This document shows, in pieces, positions 17,385 to 24,793 of a DNA stretch of 64,000 bases; the stretch's first letter is position 1; every line of letters starts with the position of its first letter. Both the position numbers and the translations under genes were made by a program. Source of the DNA: Prevotella sp. GTDB lineage: Bacteria; Bacteroidota; Bacteroidia; Bacteroidales; Bacteroidaceae. Where the stretch lies: assembly GCA_017619275.1 (NCBI GenBank), contig JAFZSR010000026.1, positions 1 through 64,000 of the forward strand, in the 5' to 3' direction. The notes beneath the pieces are model-generated. The model had not been told where the DNA came from and searched no databases. It saw only the letters and a program-made list of their open reading frames with translations.

Positions 17385-17912
17385 ATGAAACGCATCATCC
17401 TCATCGGCTATATGGGAGCCGGCAAGACCACCATAGGGCGTGCTCTGGCCAAGGAACTGGGTCTGAGTTTCTACGACCTTGACTGGTATATCGAGAGCCG
17501 TCGACGCAAGAAAGTGCCGCAGATCTTTGCCGAATTGGGCGAAGAGGGCTTCCGCCAGATAGAATACAACATGCTGCATGAGGTGGCCGAGTTCGAAGAT
17601 GTGGTCGTGAGCTGCGGTGGGGGTACCCCCTGTTTCTTCGACAACATCGACTACATGAACAGCATGGCGCAGGTTGTGTATCTGCGCTGCCAACCCGAAG
17701 TGCTGCACGGCCACCTGCTGATGGGGAAAGTGGAGCGCCCCCTGCTGAAGGGGAAGAGCCCCGACGAGCTCATGGACTTTATCCGCGAGCAGCTGGCTGC
17801 ACGCGAAAAATATTATTGCAAGGCACAATATCAGCTCGACGTTACGCTGATGGACAATTACGAAAAGATAAAAATCACTGTCGATAAGTTGAAAGAGCTT
17901 CTGAACCTTTGA
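17385..17912 (+). CDS. aroK: Shikimate kinase
   Basis: 175 residues. It phosphorylates shikimate at O3 in the chorismate pathway. The Walker A motif GYMGAGKTTIG is at residues 8-18, the shikimate-binding DLDWYIE at about 32-38, and the VVSCGGGTPC block near 72-82. The lid region around ERPLLKGKSPDEL is present. The length is typical of a single-domain AroK/AroL. The gene lies 23 nt after topA and probably shares its transcript. Confidence 0.94.
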   Translation: MKRIILIGYMGAGKTTIGRALAKELGLSFYDLDWYIESRRRKKVPQIFAELGEEGFRQIEYNMLHEVAEFEDVVVSCGGGTPCFFDNIDYMNSMAQVVYLRCQPEVLHGHLLMGKVERPLLKGKSPDELMDFIREQLAAREKYYCKAQYQLDVTLMDNYEKIKITVDKLKELLNL

Positions 17913-17955
17913 ACTTTCAAGGGTTCAGCGTTGATAGTTCATAGTTAAAAGTTAA

Positions 17956-20520
17956 ATGTTGAAAGAAAAAAGTTTAAAGTTCTTGATGGTGGCGCTGATG
18001 CTGATGCTGACATCGGCAACGGCCCACAGCCAGATAACAGGACAGATTGTGGATGCCACCGACGGCTACGCCATCCCCTACGCCAGCGCCCTCTACCGAG
18101 GCAACAAGGTGGCGGTGTCGAGCAATGCCGAGGGCAAGTTCACCATCGAGCGCCACAACGGTTGGCGCCTTACCGTGAGTTCGGTGGGCTACATTCCCCA
18201 AGTTATCAACATCACCCGTTCCACGCCCGACAACCTCATCATCCGCCTGAAGCCCGACACCCGCCAGCTGCAGGAGGTCACCATCCAGTCGAAGCGTTCC
18301 AGCCGCTACAGCCGCAGGAACAATCCCGCCGTGGAGCTGATGCGCAAGGTGATTGCCGCCAAGAAGAAAACCGACCTGAAGAACCACGACTACTACCAGT
18401 ATAACAACTACCAGAAAATAATGCTTGGCCTGAACGACCTGCAGGGCCAGGATCTCACCTCAGGCATGTTCAAGAAGCACCAGTGGCTCATCGACCAAAT
18501 TGAGGTTTGCCAGTATAACGAAAAACTGGTGCTGCCCATGTCGGTCGACGAGACGGTGACGCAGAAAATCTACCGCCGCGACCCGCACGCTGAGAAGAGC
18601 ATCATCAAAGGACAGAACTCAAGCGGCGTGAACGAGATCTTCCAGACGGGCGACATCCTCAACGCCGTGCTGAAAGACGTCTTCACCGACGTGGATATCT
18701 ACGAGGACCAGATTCGCCTGTTCCAGTATCCCTTCACCAGCCCCATCGGCAGGGATGCCATCCAGTTCTACCGCTTCTACATCACCGACACCGTCTACGT
18801 AGGCCACGACCTGTGCTACCACCTCGACTTCACCCCCAACAACCAGCAGGACTTCGGCTTCCGAGGCCAGATTTATATCCTCGCCGACAGCAGCTACCAG
18901 GTGAAGCGTTGCGAGCTTACTATCCCCAAGACCAGCGATGTGAACTGGGTGGAGAACATGCAGTGCTTGCAGGAGTTTAGCCAGCTCGACAACGGCGAGT
19001 GGGTGCTCACCGTCGACGATATGTTCGTGGAGCTGATGGCCGCCAAGTTTCTCACCAAGTTTATCGTCGTGCGCACCACGCGGCGCAGCGACTTCGCCTT
19101 CGACGAGATTCCCAACCAGCTGCTTCGCGGAAAGAGGGCCGTGATGAAGGATGCCTACGCCGAGATGCAGGACGAGGAATTCTGGAATCAGTACCGCCAA
19201 GTGGAATTGACGAAGAGCGAGAGCAGCATCGACCAGATTCTGAAGCACCTGGAGCAGATGAAAGGATGGAAATACATCGTCTTCGGTCTGAAGGCGCTCA
19301 TCGAGAACTTTGTGGAGACGGGCTCGAAGGAGCATCCCAGCAAGGTGGACATCGGCCCAGTGAACACCATCATCTCGCAGAACTTCTACGACAAGTGGCG
19401 CCTGCGTGCAAGCGGACAGACCACCGCCAACCTGCACCCACATCTGTTCTTGAAGGGATATGTGGCACGCGGCATGGAATCCAAGCAGAATTACTACGAT
19501 GCCGAGGCCATCTGGGCCTTCAACCGCCCGGGCTATCTGCCCCGCGAGTTCCCCAAGCAGACCATCAGCTTCCAATCGATGCGCGACGTGGCCCTGCCCA
19601 GCGACAAGTTCATACAGACTGATAAGGACAACATGTTCACCTCGTTCAAGGTGACCGAGATTGACAAGATGTTCCTCTACAACCGCCAGGCAGTGAATTT
19701 TGACTTTGAGCAGGAGTGGGGCTTCAAGGTGTTTGCCGAGGCGAAGACCGAGCGTGTCAGTCCCATCGGCAACATCGAATTGGCACCTCTGGCCACACAG
19801 CAGCCTCTCGACCACATCCGCTACACCGAGGCCACCGTGGGACTGCGTTATGCACCCGGCGAGACATTCATCAACACCAAGCAGCACCGCTGGCCGCTGA
19901 ATCTCGACGCACCCGTATTCCGCTTGCAGCACACCATGGGATTCGACGGCGTGCTGGGCGGCATGTACAACTATAACTTCACCGAGGGCGAAATCTACAA
20001 GCGCGTGTGGATGCCGATGAACTGGGGAAAGATTGACCTACGCCTGAAGTTCGGAGCGCAATGGAACCAGGTGCCCTATCCGCTGCTCATCATGCCGGTG
20101 GCCAACCTGGGCTACATCTTGGAAGACCAGACCTTCAACCTTATCAACAACATGGAGTTCCTCAACGACCGCTATGCATCGCTAATGTTCGATTGGGACT
20201 TCAATGGCAAGATCTTCAACCGCATTCCCCTGTTGCGCAAGCTGAAATGGCGCGAGTGGGTTGGCATCAAAGTGCTCTGGGGCGCGCTCACCGACAAAAA
20301 TAATCCCACGCTGCCGCAGAACGCTAGTAGCGACGTGCTGATGCAGTTCCCCGAAGGCTCGCACATCATGGACTCGAAGACGCCCTACGTGGAGGCCAGC
20401 TTTGGCATACACAACATCCTGAAGCTGCTGCACGTGGAGTACGTGCGCCGACTGAACTACAACAACCTGCCGTCGGCCAACAAGCAGGGCATCCGCTTTA
20501 TGATTCGCACAACATTCTAA
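17956..20520 (+). CDS. DUF5686 outer-membrane protein with carboxypeptidase-like regulatory domain
   Basis: 854 residues. After a signal peptide (KFLMVALMLMLTSATAHSQ) comes a CarboxypepD-regulatory-like beta-sandwich (ITGQIVDATDGYAIPYASALYRG to about residue 100). A large DUF5686 region follows, which ends like an outer-membrane barrel (QGIRFMIRTTF, terminal Phe). The family is common and often essential-looking in Bacteroidetes but has no assigned function. It is preceded by a 43-nt gap rich in GTT/AAAGTT words and followed directly by a small hairpin (20522-20536). Confidence 0.85.
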   Translation: MLKEKSLKFLMVALMLMLTSATAHSQITGQIVDATDGYAIPYASALYRGNKVAVSSNAEGKFTIERHNGWRLTVSSVGYIPQVINITRSTPDNLIIRLKPDTRQLQEVTIQSKRSSRYSRRNNPAVELMRKVIAAKKKTDLKNHDYYQYNNYQKIMLGLNDLQGQDLTSGMFKKHQWLIDQIEVCQYNEKLVLPMSVDETVTQKIYRRDPHAEKSIIKGQNSSGVNEIFQTGDILNAVLKDVFTDVDIYEDQIRLFQYPFTSPIGRDAIQFYRFYITDTVYVGHDLCYHLDFTPNNQQDFGFRGQIYILADSSYQVKRCELTIPKTSDVNWVENMQCLQEFSQLDNGEWVLTVDDMFVELMAAKFLTKFIVVRTTRRSDFAFDEIPNQLLRGKRAVMKDAYAEMQDEEFWNQYRQVELTKSESSIDQILKHLEQMKGWKYIVFGLKALIENFVETGSKEHPSKVDIGPVNTIISQNFYDKWRLRASGQTTANLHPHLFLKGYVARGMESKQNYYDAEAIWAFNRPGYLPREFPKQTISFQSMRDVALPSDKFIQTDKDNMFTSFKVTEIDKMFLYNRQAVNFDFEQEWGFKVFAEAKTERVSPIGNIELAPLATQQPLDHIRYTEATVGLRYAPGETFINTKQHRWPLNLDAPVFRLQHTMGFDGVLGGMYNYNFTEGEIYKRVWMPMNWGKIDLRLKFGAQWNQVPYPLLIMPVANLGYILEDQTFNLINNMEFLNDRYASLMFDWDFNGKIFNRIPLLRKLKWREWVGIKVLWGALTDKNNPTLPQNASSDVLMQFPEGSHIMDSKTPYVEASFGIHNILKLLHVEYVRRLNYNNLPSANKQGIRFMIRTTF

Positions 20521-20521
20521 C

Positions 20522-20536
20522 GTGTTCAGAGAACAC
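20522..20536. other. Small perfect hairpin after the DUF5686 gene
   Basis: GTGTTC AGA GAACAC, a 6-bp stem with a 3-nt loop immediately after the stop codon. There is no T-tract, so it is a processing or stability hairpin at best. Confidence 0.35.
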
Positions 20537-20565
20537 ATATCCATCAGCAAAAAACAAAAAAAGAA

Positions 20566-21078
20566 ATGAAGAAAGCATTTTTCAGTTTTGCTGTCGCAGC
20601 TGTAGCTGTCTTTGCAATGGCATCGTGTGGTGGCAAAAAGAGCGAGAAAGCTGAAGCTCCCGCCGAGGGCGAACAGGCTACCGAGCAGACCGAGGCTCCG
20701 GCAGAGCCTGCCAAGGTGGAGACGGTAGGCCAGGTCTACGACGTGGTGATTCCCGCCGGATGGGAATCGAAGCAGTACGTCTCGGAGATGATTATCAAGA
20801 AAGGCTCCAAGGAACTGAACTTCAAGGACAACAAGGGCAACATCGCCGACTGGGTGGCCAAGCTCAAGGCCGAGAATAAGCAGGAAGACCTCGTTGCCGC
20901 CGGCCGCACCTGGCAGGTATACAAGAATGAATATAGCTACAAGGTAGCATATCTCACCCAGGTTGGCGAGCATGTGCTCCGCGTGGGTTCCAATGTGGAA
21001 GACGCCACGGACGCCGAAGTGCTGAGCGTGCTTGCTGCCGTGAGAGACTACGACATTAATAACTACCAGAACAAATAA
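20566..21078 (+). CDS. Small lipoprotein, unknown function
   Basis: 170 residues. The signal peptide MKKAFFSFAVAAVAVFAMASC ends in a lipobox with Cys21. An Ala/Glu/Pro-rich linker (about residues 25-50, KSEKAEAPAEGEQATEQTEA) leads to a compact domain of about 110 residues with VYDVVIPAGWESKQYVSEMI and HVLRVGSNVEDATDAEVLSVL. No family is recognised. The linker resembles that of the lipoprotein at 23827-24630, but the domains differ. It has its own Rho-independent terminator and may be transcribed from the DUF5686 gene, 45 nt upstream. Confidence 0.8.
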   Translation: MKKAFFSFAVAAVAVFAMASCGGKKSEKAEAPAEGEQATEQTEAPAEPAKVETVGQVYDVVIPAGWESKQYVSEMIIKKGSKELNFKDNKGNIADWVAKLKAENKQEDLVAAGRTWQVYKNEYSYKVAYLTQVGEHVLRVGSNVEDATDAEVLSVLAAVRDYDINNYQNK

Positions 21079-21088
21079 CCATCATTGC

Positions 21089-21122
21089 GTGGCCGTTCCC
21101 CCAAGGGAGCGGCTACTTTTTT
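21089..21122 (+). terminator. Rho-independent terminator
   Basis: GTGGCCGTTCCC and GGGAGCGGCTAC pair (with G-U pairs) around CCAA and are followed by seven T. It lies 10 nt after the lipoprotein stop. Confidence 0.85.
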
Positions 21123-21163
21123 ATCCCCGTTTTACGGACAAAACGGAACGTGTGCCGACTTCC

Positions 21164-21231
21164 AAAATTTCGGTAACGACTTTTTGAAAAAAGTCGTTGA
21201 CTTTTGAAAAAATCTCGTACGAGATTTTTTT
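21164..21231 (+). repeat. Interspersed multi-hairpin element, type II, copy 1
   Basis: Runs from AAAATTTCGGTAACGAC through GAAAAAAGTCGTTGAC to ATCTCGTACGAGAT followed by T7. It is part of the five-copy family also at 28151, 39067, 48385 and 61089. Here it follows a classical terminator by about 40 nt. Confidence 0.9.
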
Positions 21232-21254
21232 GCCTCTCATCTCTATTGCTCAAA

Positions 21255-21325
21255 TAGGCACTATGCTTGTCAAAAATCCGCACCGAATCCGACGGTTTTT
21301 CGGACTTTGACAAGCATAGTGCCTA
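21255..21325. repeat. Perfect 20-bp inverted repeat
   Basis: The arms TAGGCACTATGCTTGTCAAA (21255-21274) and its complement (21306-21325) enclose 31 nt that contain ATCCG and CGG words of their own. It lies between the element above and the 3' end of iorB. It is not T-flanked, so it is not a typical terminator. Confidence 0.8.
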
Positions 21326-21353
21326 CGACTGTTTTCTTGTTTACACCGCCTTG

Positions 21354-21923
21354 CTATTGGGCAGCGCGTCCCAGTGCCAGAGCCTTGATGTTGGCCTCGA
21401 CGATGGCGTCGCCCTTACGTGCGAAGACGCTGCGGATGGCGGCTTCGAGCTTCTCGTACTCCAGTCCGAGGGCTTTCTGTGCAGCTCCGAGGAGGATGAC
21501 GTTGGCCGAGCGGGGCACACCGTTGTCCTTCGCCATGCGCTCGATGTCGATGCTGATGACGTGTGGCAGGCGCGCCAGGTCGGCGTTGACCACTTCCATG
21601 TCGGGATAGTTGGGGATGTTGACAAAGGGCGTGCTGGAGGTGATGACCCATCCGTCGGGCTTCAGCCAGGGCACGTAGCGCAGGGCCTCCATGGGCTCCA
21701 TGGAGATGATGACGTCGGCGCCGCCACGGGGGATGAGGTCGCTATGGATGGTGTCGCTGCTGATGCGCAGGTGGCTCTGCACGTCGCCGCCGCGCTGGCT
21801 CATGCCATGCACCTCGGCCTGCTTGATGTATAGGTTCTCGTTCATGGCGGCCTCGCCAATGATGGTGGCAATGGAGAGGATGCCTTGGCCTCCCACGCCG
21901 CAAAGTATAATGTCGGTCTTCAT
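21354..21923 (-). CDS. iorB: Indolepyruvate:ferredoxin oxidoreductase, beta subunit
   Basis: 189 residues of the pyruvate/ketoisovalerate oxidoreductase gamma-type fold. It carries DIILCGVGGQGILSIATIIGEAA at the N-terminus (GVGGQG is the family mark), VHGMSQRGGDVQSHLR and the GADVIISMEPMEAL segment. With IorA it oxidatively decarboxylates arylpyruvates to aryl-acetyl-CoA, reducing ferredoxin. It lies downstream of iorA on the same strand, separated by a 135-nt gap mostly occupied by an inverted repeat. Confidence 0.92.
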   Translation of the reverse strand: MKTDIILCGVGGQGILSIATIIGEAAMNENLYIKQAEVHGMSQRGGDVQSHLRISSDTIHSDLIPRGGADVIISMEPMEALRYVPWLKPDGWVITSSTPFVNIPNYPDMEVVNADLARLPHVISIDIERMAKDNGVPRSANVILLGAAQKALGLEYEKLEAAIRSVFARKGDAIVEANIKALALGRAAQ

Positions 21924-21930
21924 TTCTATC

Positions 21931-22076
21931 TAAGCCCCCTAAGTTAGGGGGATGGGGGTCTGAACGTCCTTTACGTTCTCGCCCGCCAGTTTTTAATTAA
22001 TTGGTTCAAAATTTTATTTACAACTGCTTATGAGTAGCCTGTTCAGACTCCCATTCCCCTAACTTTGGGGACTTGA
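21931..22076. repeat. Imperfect inverted repeat between iorA and iorB
   Basis: Arms of about 35 nt (21931-21965, starting TAAGCCCCCTAAGTTAGGGG; 22042-22076) enclose 76 nt. The right arm covers the iorA stop and encodes its last residues SSPQS, so the repeat has overrun the gene end. Confidence 0.75.
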
Positions 22077-23672
22077 TTGGGCTTTCTTTTGCTTCAGGTG
22101 GCGCTGTAGGGTCTGCATGCACTCGCGACGGGGAATGATGACGCTGGTGCCGTGGTAGTTCAGCTCGTCGCGGATGGCCTGGGTAATCTCCGGCATGTTC
22201 TTCGGCAGGGGAACAACGACGCGCAGGTGCTCGTCGCTCAAGCCCAAGCCGCGGCAGATGGCCTCGTACTTACTGGTGCCGGCCGAGTCCTGACCGCCCG
22301 TCATGCCAGTGGTGAGGTTGTCGCTGATGATGACGGTGATGTCGGCGTTCTCGTTGATGGCATCGAGGAGACCCGTCATGCCGCTGTGGGTGAAGGTGCT
22401 GTCGCCAATGATGGCCACGGCTGGCCACTGTCCGGCGTCGGCGGCACCCTTGGCCATGGTGATGCTGGCGCCCATGTCGACGCAGCTGTGGATGGCGCGG
22501 AAGGGGGGAAGGAAACCGAGGGTGTAGCAGCCGATGTCGCCGAACACACGGGCGTTGTCGTACTCGCGCAGCACCTCGTTCAGGGCGGCATAAACGTCGC
22601 GGTGGCCACAGCCTTGGCAGAGTGCTGGCGGACGTGGCACCACATCCTCGCAGGGGGCAAAGGTCTCGTCGTTCTTCATGCCCAGGGCTTTCTTCACGAT
22701 GTCGGGGGTGAGCTCGCCCGTGCGGGGCAGCGTGGCATCGAGCTTGCCGTGGACAGTGTCGCAGTCAGAAACGCCGCGCACGATGTCCTCGATGAAGGGC
22801 TGGCCCTCCTCTACGATGAGCATCTGCTCGCACTCGCTCATCATACGGCGCACCAGCTTCTTCGGCAGGGGATACTGCGAGATTTTCAGAATGGGATAGG
22901 GGCAACCGTTGGGGAAGCACTCGCGCACATAATTGTAGCCGATGCCGCTGGCGAGAATGCCCAGGCTGCGGTCGTGGCCCTCGATGTAGATGTTGTAAAC
23001 CGACTGCTCGGCATCCTTCTCCAGCTGTGGCTGCTGAGCCGTCACATGGTCGTTGCGGCGGCGTGCATTGGCGGGCAGGAGCACCCAGTTGGCAGCCACG
23101 GCATTATAGTTCAAGGGGTTTTGTTGACGCGGTTCGTCAACACACTCCACCACGGCGCGGCTGTGGGCCATGCGAGTGGTGACGCGCATGAGCACGGGCA
23201 GACACTGTTGCTCGGAGTAGTTGAAGGCATCGGCCATCATGTTGTAGGCCTCCTGCTGCGTAGAAGGCTCGAAGGTGGGAATCATGGCGAACTTGCCATA
23301 GAAGCGCGAGTCCTGCTCGTCCTGGCTGGAGTGCATCGAGGGGTCGTCGGCCACGAGGACCACCACGCCACCGTTGACGCCCGTCATGCCGCTGTTGACG
23401 AAGGGGTCGGCGCAGACGTTCAGTCCCACGTGCTTCATGCACACTAATGCGCGCTTGCCCATGTACGACATGCCCAGGGCTTCCTCCATGGCGGTCTTCT
23501 CGTTGGTGCTCCAACGGCTATGCACGCCGCGCTCGCGTGCCAGCGGGTCGTTCTGGATGAATTCGGTAATCTCGGTAGACGGTGTGCCGGGATAGGCATA
23601 CACGCCCGACAGTCCTGCGTGCAGGGCACCCAGGGCTATGGCTTCATCGCCTAACAATAGTCTTTTCTTCAT
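22059..23672 (-). CDS. iorA: Indolepyruvate:ferredoxin oxidoreductase, alpha subunit
   Basis: 537 residues. The N-terminal pyrimidine-binding half has GDEAIALGALHAGLSGVYAYPGTPSTEI; the C-terminal TPP-binding half has PALCQGCGHRD and ATVFGDIGCYTLG-like ARVFGDIGCYTLGFLPP, then MGASITMAKGAA and GDSTFTHSGM. Archaeal IorA carries a C-terminal ferredoxin domain with two 4Fe-4S motifs. No such Cys-rich tail is present here: the protein stops soon after the TPP domain, as in many Bacteroidetes. The last five residues come from an inverted repeat. It is expressed from its own promoter at 23704-23711. Confidence 0.92.
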   Translation of the reverse strand: MKKRLLLGDEAIALGALHAGLSGVYAYPGTPSTEITEFIQNDPLARERGVHSRWSTNEKTAMEEALGMSYMGKRALVCMKHVGLNVCADPFVNSGMTGVNGGVVVLVADDPSMHSSQDEQDSRFYGKFAMIPTFEPSTQQEAYNMMADAFNYSEQQCLPVLMRVTTRMAHSRAVVECVDEPRQQNPLNYNAVAANWVLLPANARRRNDHVTAQQPQLEKDAEQSVYNIYIEGHDRSLGILASGIGYNYVRECFPNGCPYPILKISQYPLPKKLVRRMMSECEQMLIVEEGQPFIEDIVRGVSDCDTVHGKLDATLPRTGELTPDIVKKALGMKNDETFAPCEDVVPRPPALCQGCGHRDVYAALNEVLREYDNARVFGDIGCYTLGFLPPFRAIHSCVDMGASITMAKGAADAGQWPAVAIIGDSTFTHSGMTGLLDAINENADITVIISDNLTTGMTGGQDSAGTSKYEAICRGLGLSDEHLRVVVPLPKNMPEITQAIRDELNYHGTSVIIPRRECMQTLQRHLKQKKAQSSPQS

Positions 23673-23703
23673 ATCAAAGGGTTTAAGTTGAACAATCTTT
23701 CGG

Positions 23704-23711
23704 CAAAAGTA
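23704..23711 (-). promoter_or_regulatory. -7 promoter element of iorA
   Basis: TACTTTTG on the minus strand, 31 nt before the iorA ATG. Confidence 0.7.
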
Positions 23712-23750
23712 CGAAAATTCTTGCGCATAGCCTAACAGACTGGAAAGAAA

Positions 23751-23810
23751 TTTCAGGAAATTGGGGGAAATTCCACTCCAGACGGTAGAATTTCCCCCAA
23801 TTTCCTGAAA
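23751..23810. terminator. Perfect 22-bp hairpin terminator
   Basis: The arms TTTCAGGAAATTGGGGGAAA plus TT (23751-23772) and their complement (23789-23810) surround a 16-nt loop. It follows the stop of the 23827-24630 lipoprotein gene (-) and precedes the iorA promoter. Confidence 0.8.
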
Positions 23811-23826
23811 AATCGTTCAAAGATAA

Positions 23827-24630
23827 CTACTTGGCGATGCAGACGTTCTTGATGAAGTGGCTCTCGCCGTTGGCACCACTGCCCGCGATGGTGATATAGC
23901 CAGGCTGCATGATGTTGGGCAGGTTGGCCACGCGCTTACCGTTGATGAAGAGTTTCAGGTTGCCTTTGTTGAAGCTCAATGCGAAGTGGTTCCATCCCTT
24001 GCTGTTCAGCAGTTTGTGCAGCTCGCCCTTGTCGCCGTGGATGCCCTCTTCGTCGGTCTTCTCATAGCTCCATTCCATGCCGTCGGGCCAGAAGCGTGTG
24101 GTGCCGATGCCGACTTCTTCAGCATTATAGCTCTGCACTTCAAAAACAACGTCCCCGCCAAAGAGGAACTCAAACTCGTAGGTGAAGTTGTCGGGGAGGT
24201 AGTCCTTGCTGCCCTCGCCCACCATGGGGAAGAGGGTTGACCAACCGCCCGAAAGAACGATGTACTTGTGTCCCAAGGCCTCGCCCACCTCGGCGCTGCC
24301 TTCCTTGATGTCCCACTTCGAGGGCAGCTCGCCAGCCTTCTCGCCTTTGAGGGTGTCGACGAAGATGATGTTGGCGGCGGGCTTGAAATCGCCATTCTTG
24401 TAAAGGTCGATGAGGTTGAGCAGTTCGGCCTTGTCGGGAGTGAGCAGTACGCTCTCGTCGTTGCCCTGCTGCTCTTCAGCTTGTTGTTCTTCGGTCTGCT
24501 CGTTTTCGGTGGCCATCTCGGTGTTCTCGCTCTCGGCGTCGGCAGCCTTGTCGGCTTTCTTGTCGCCTCCGCAAGCCGTCGTCATGACGAGGCTTGCCAT
24601 GCACATCAGTGCCAGGTAAACTTTTTTCAT
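23827..24630 (-). CDS. Lipoprotein with LamG/concanavalin-like domain
   Basis: 267 residues. The signal peptide MKKVYLALMCMASLVMTTAC ends at a lipobox Cys20, followed by a Glu/Gln-rich linker (EQTEEQQAEEQQGN) to about residue 60. The rest (residues ~85-265) reads as a concanavalin-type beta-sandwich: PSKWDIKEGSAEVGEALGHKYI, YLPDNFTYEFEFLFGG, WNHFALSFNKGNLKLFINGKRVANL and a final IKNVCIAK. The same kind of domain precedes OmpA domains in some Bacteroidales proteins, but no OmpA domain is present here. It stands alone with its own promoter and terminator. Ligand unknown. Confidence 0.8.
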   Translation of the reverse strand: MKKVYLALMCMASLVMTTACGGDKKADKAADAESENTEMATENEQTEEQQAEEQQGNDESVLLTPDKAELLNLIDLYKNGDFKPAANIIFVDTLKGEKAGELPSKWDIKEGSAEVGEALGHKYIVLSGGWSTLFPMVGEGSKDYLPDNFTYEFEFLFGGDVVFEVQSYNAEEVGIGTTRFWPDGMEWSYEKTDEEGIHGDKGELHKLLNSKGWNHFALSFNKGNLKLFINGKRVANLPNIMQPGYITIAGSGANGESHFIKNVCIAK

Positions 24631-24682
24631 GTTCAGTGGGTTTTAATTGGTTCTATTTGAATAAGATTGTCATTACAGTCTG

Positions 24683-24690
24683 CAAAGGTA
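24683..24690 (-). promoter_or_regulatory. -7 promoter element of the LamG-like lipoprotein gene
   Basis: TACCTTTG on the minus strand, 52 nt upstream of the ATG. Confidence 0.65.
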
Positions 24691-24764
24691 GGCATTTGTT
24701 GGCATATACGCAACTCCCAAGGCGGTTTTTTGATAATATTTCTTGTCAGATGGAAAAAAATTGC

Positions 24765-24772
24765 TATCTTTG
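24765..24772 (+). promoter_or_regulatory. -7 promoter element of the DUF6377 regulator gene
   Basis: TATCTTTG matches TAnnTTTG, 21 nt before the ATG at 24794. Confidence 0.7.
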
Positions 24773-24793
24773 CACATTGAATAGCTAACATAC

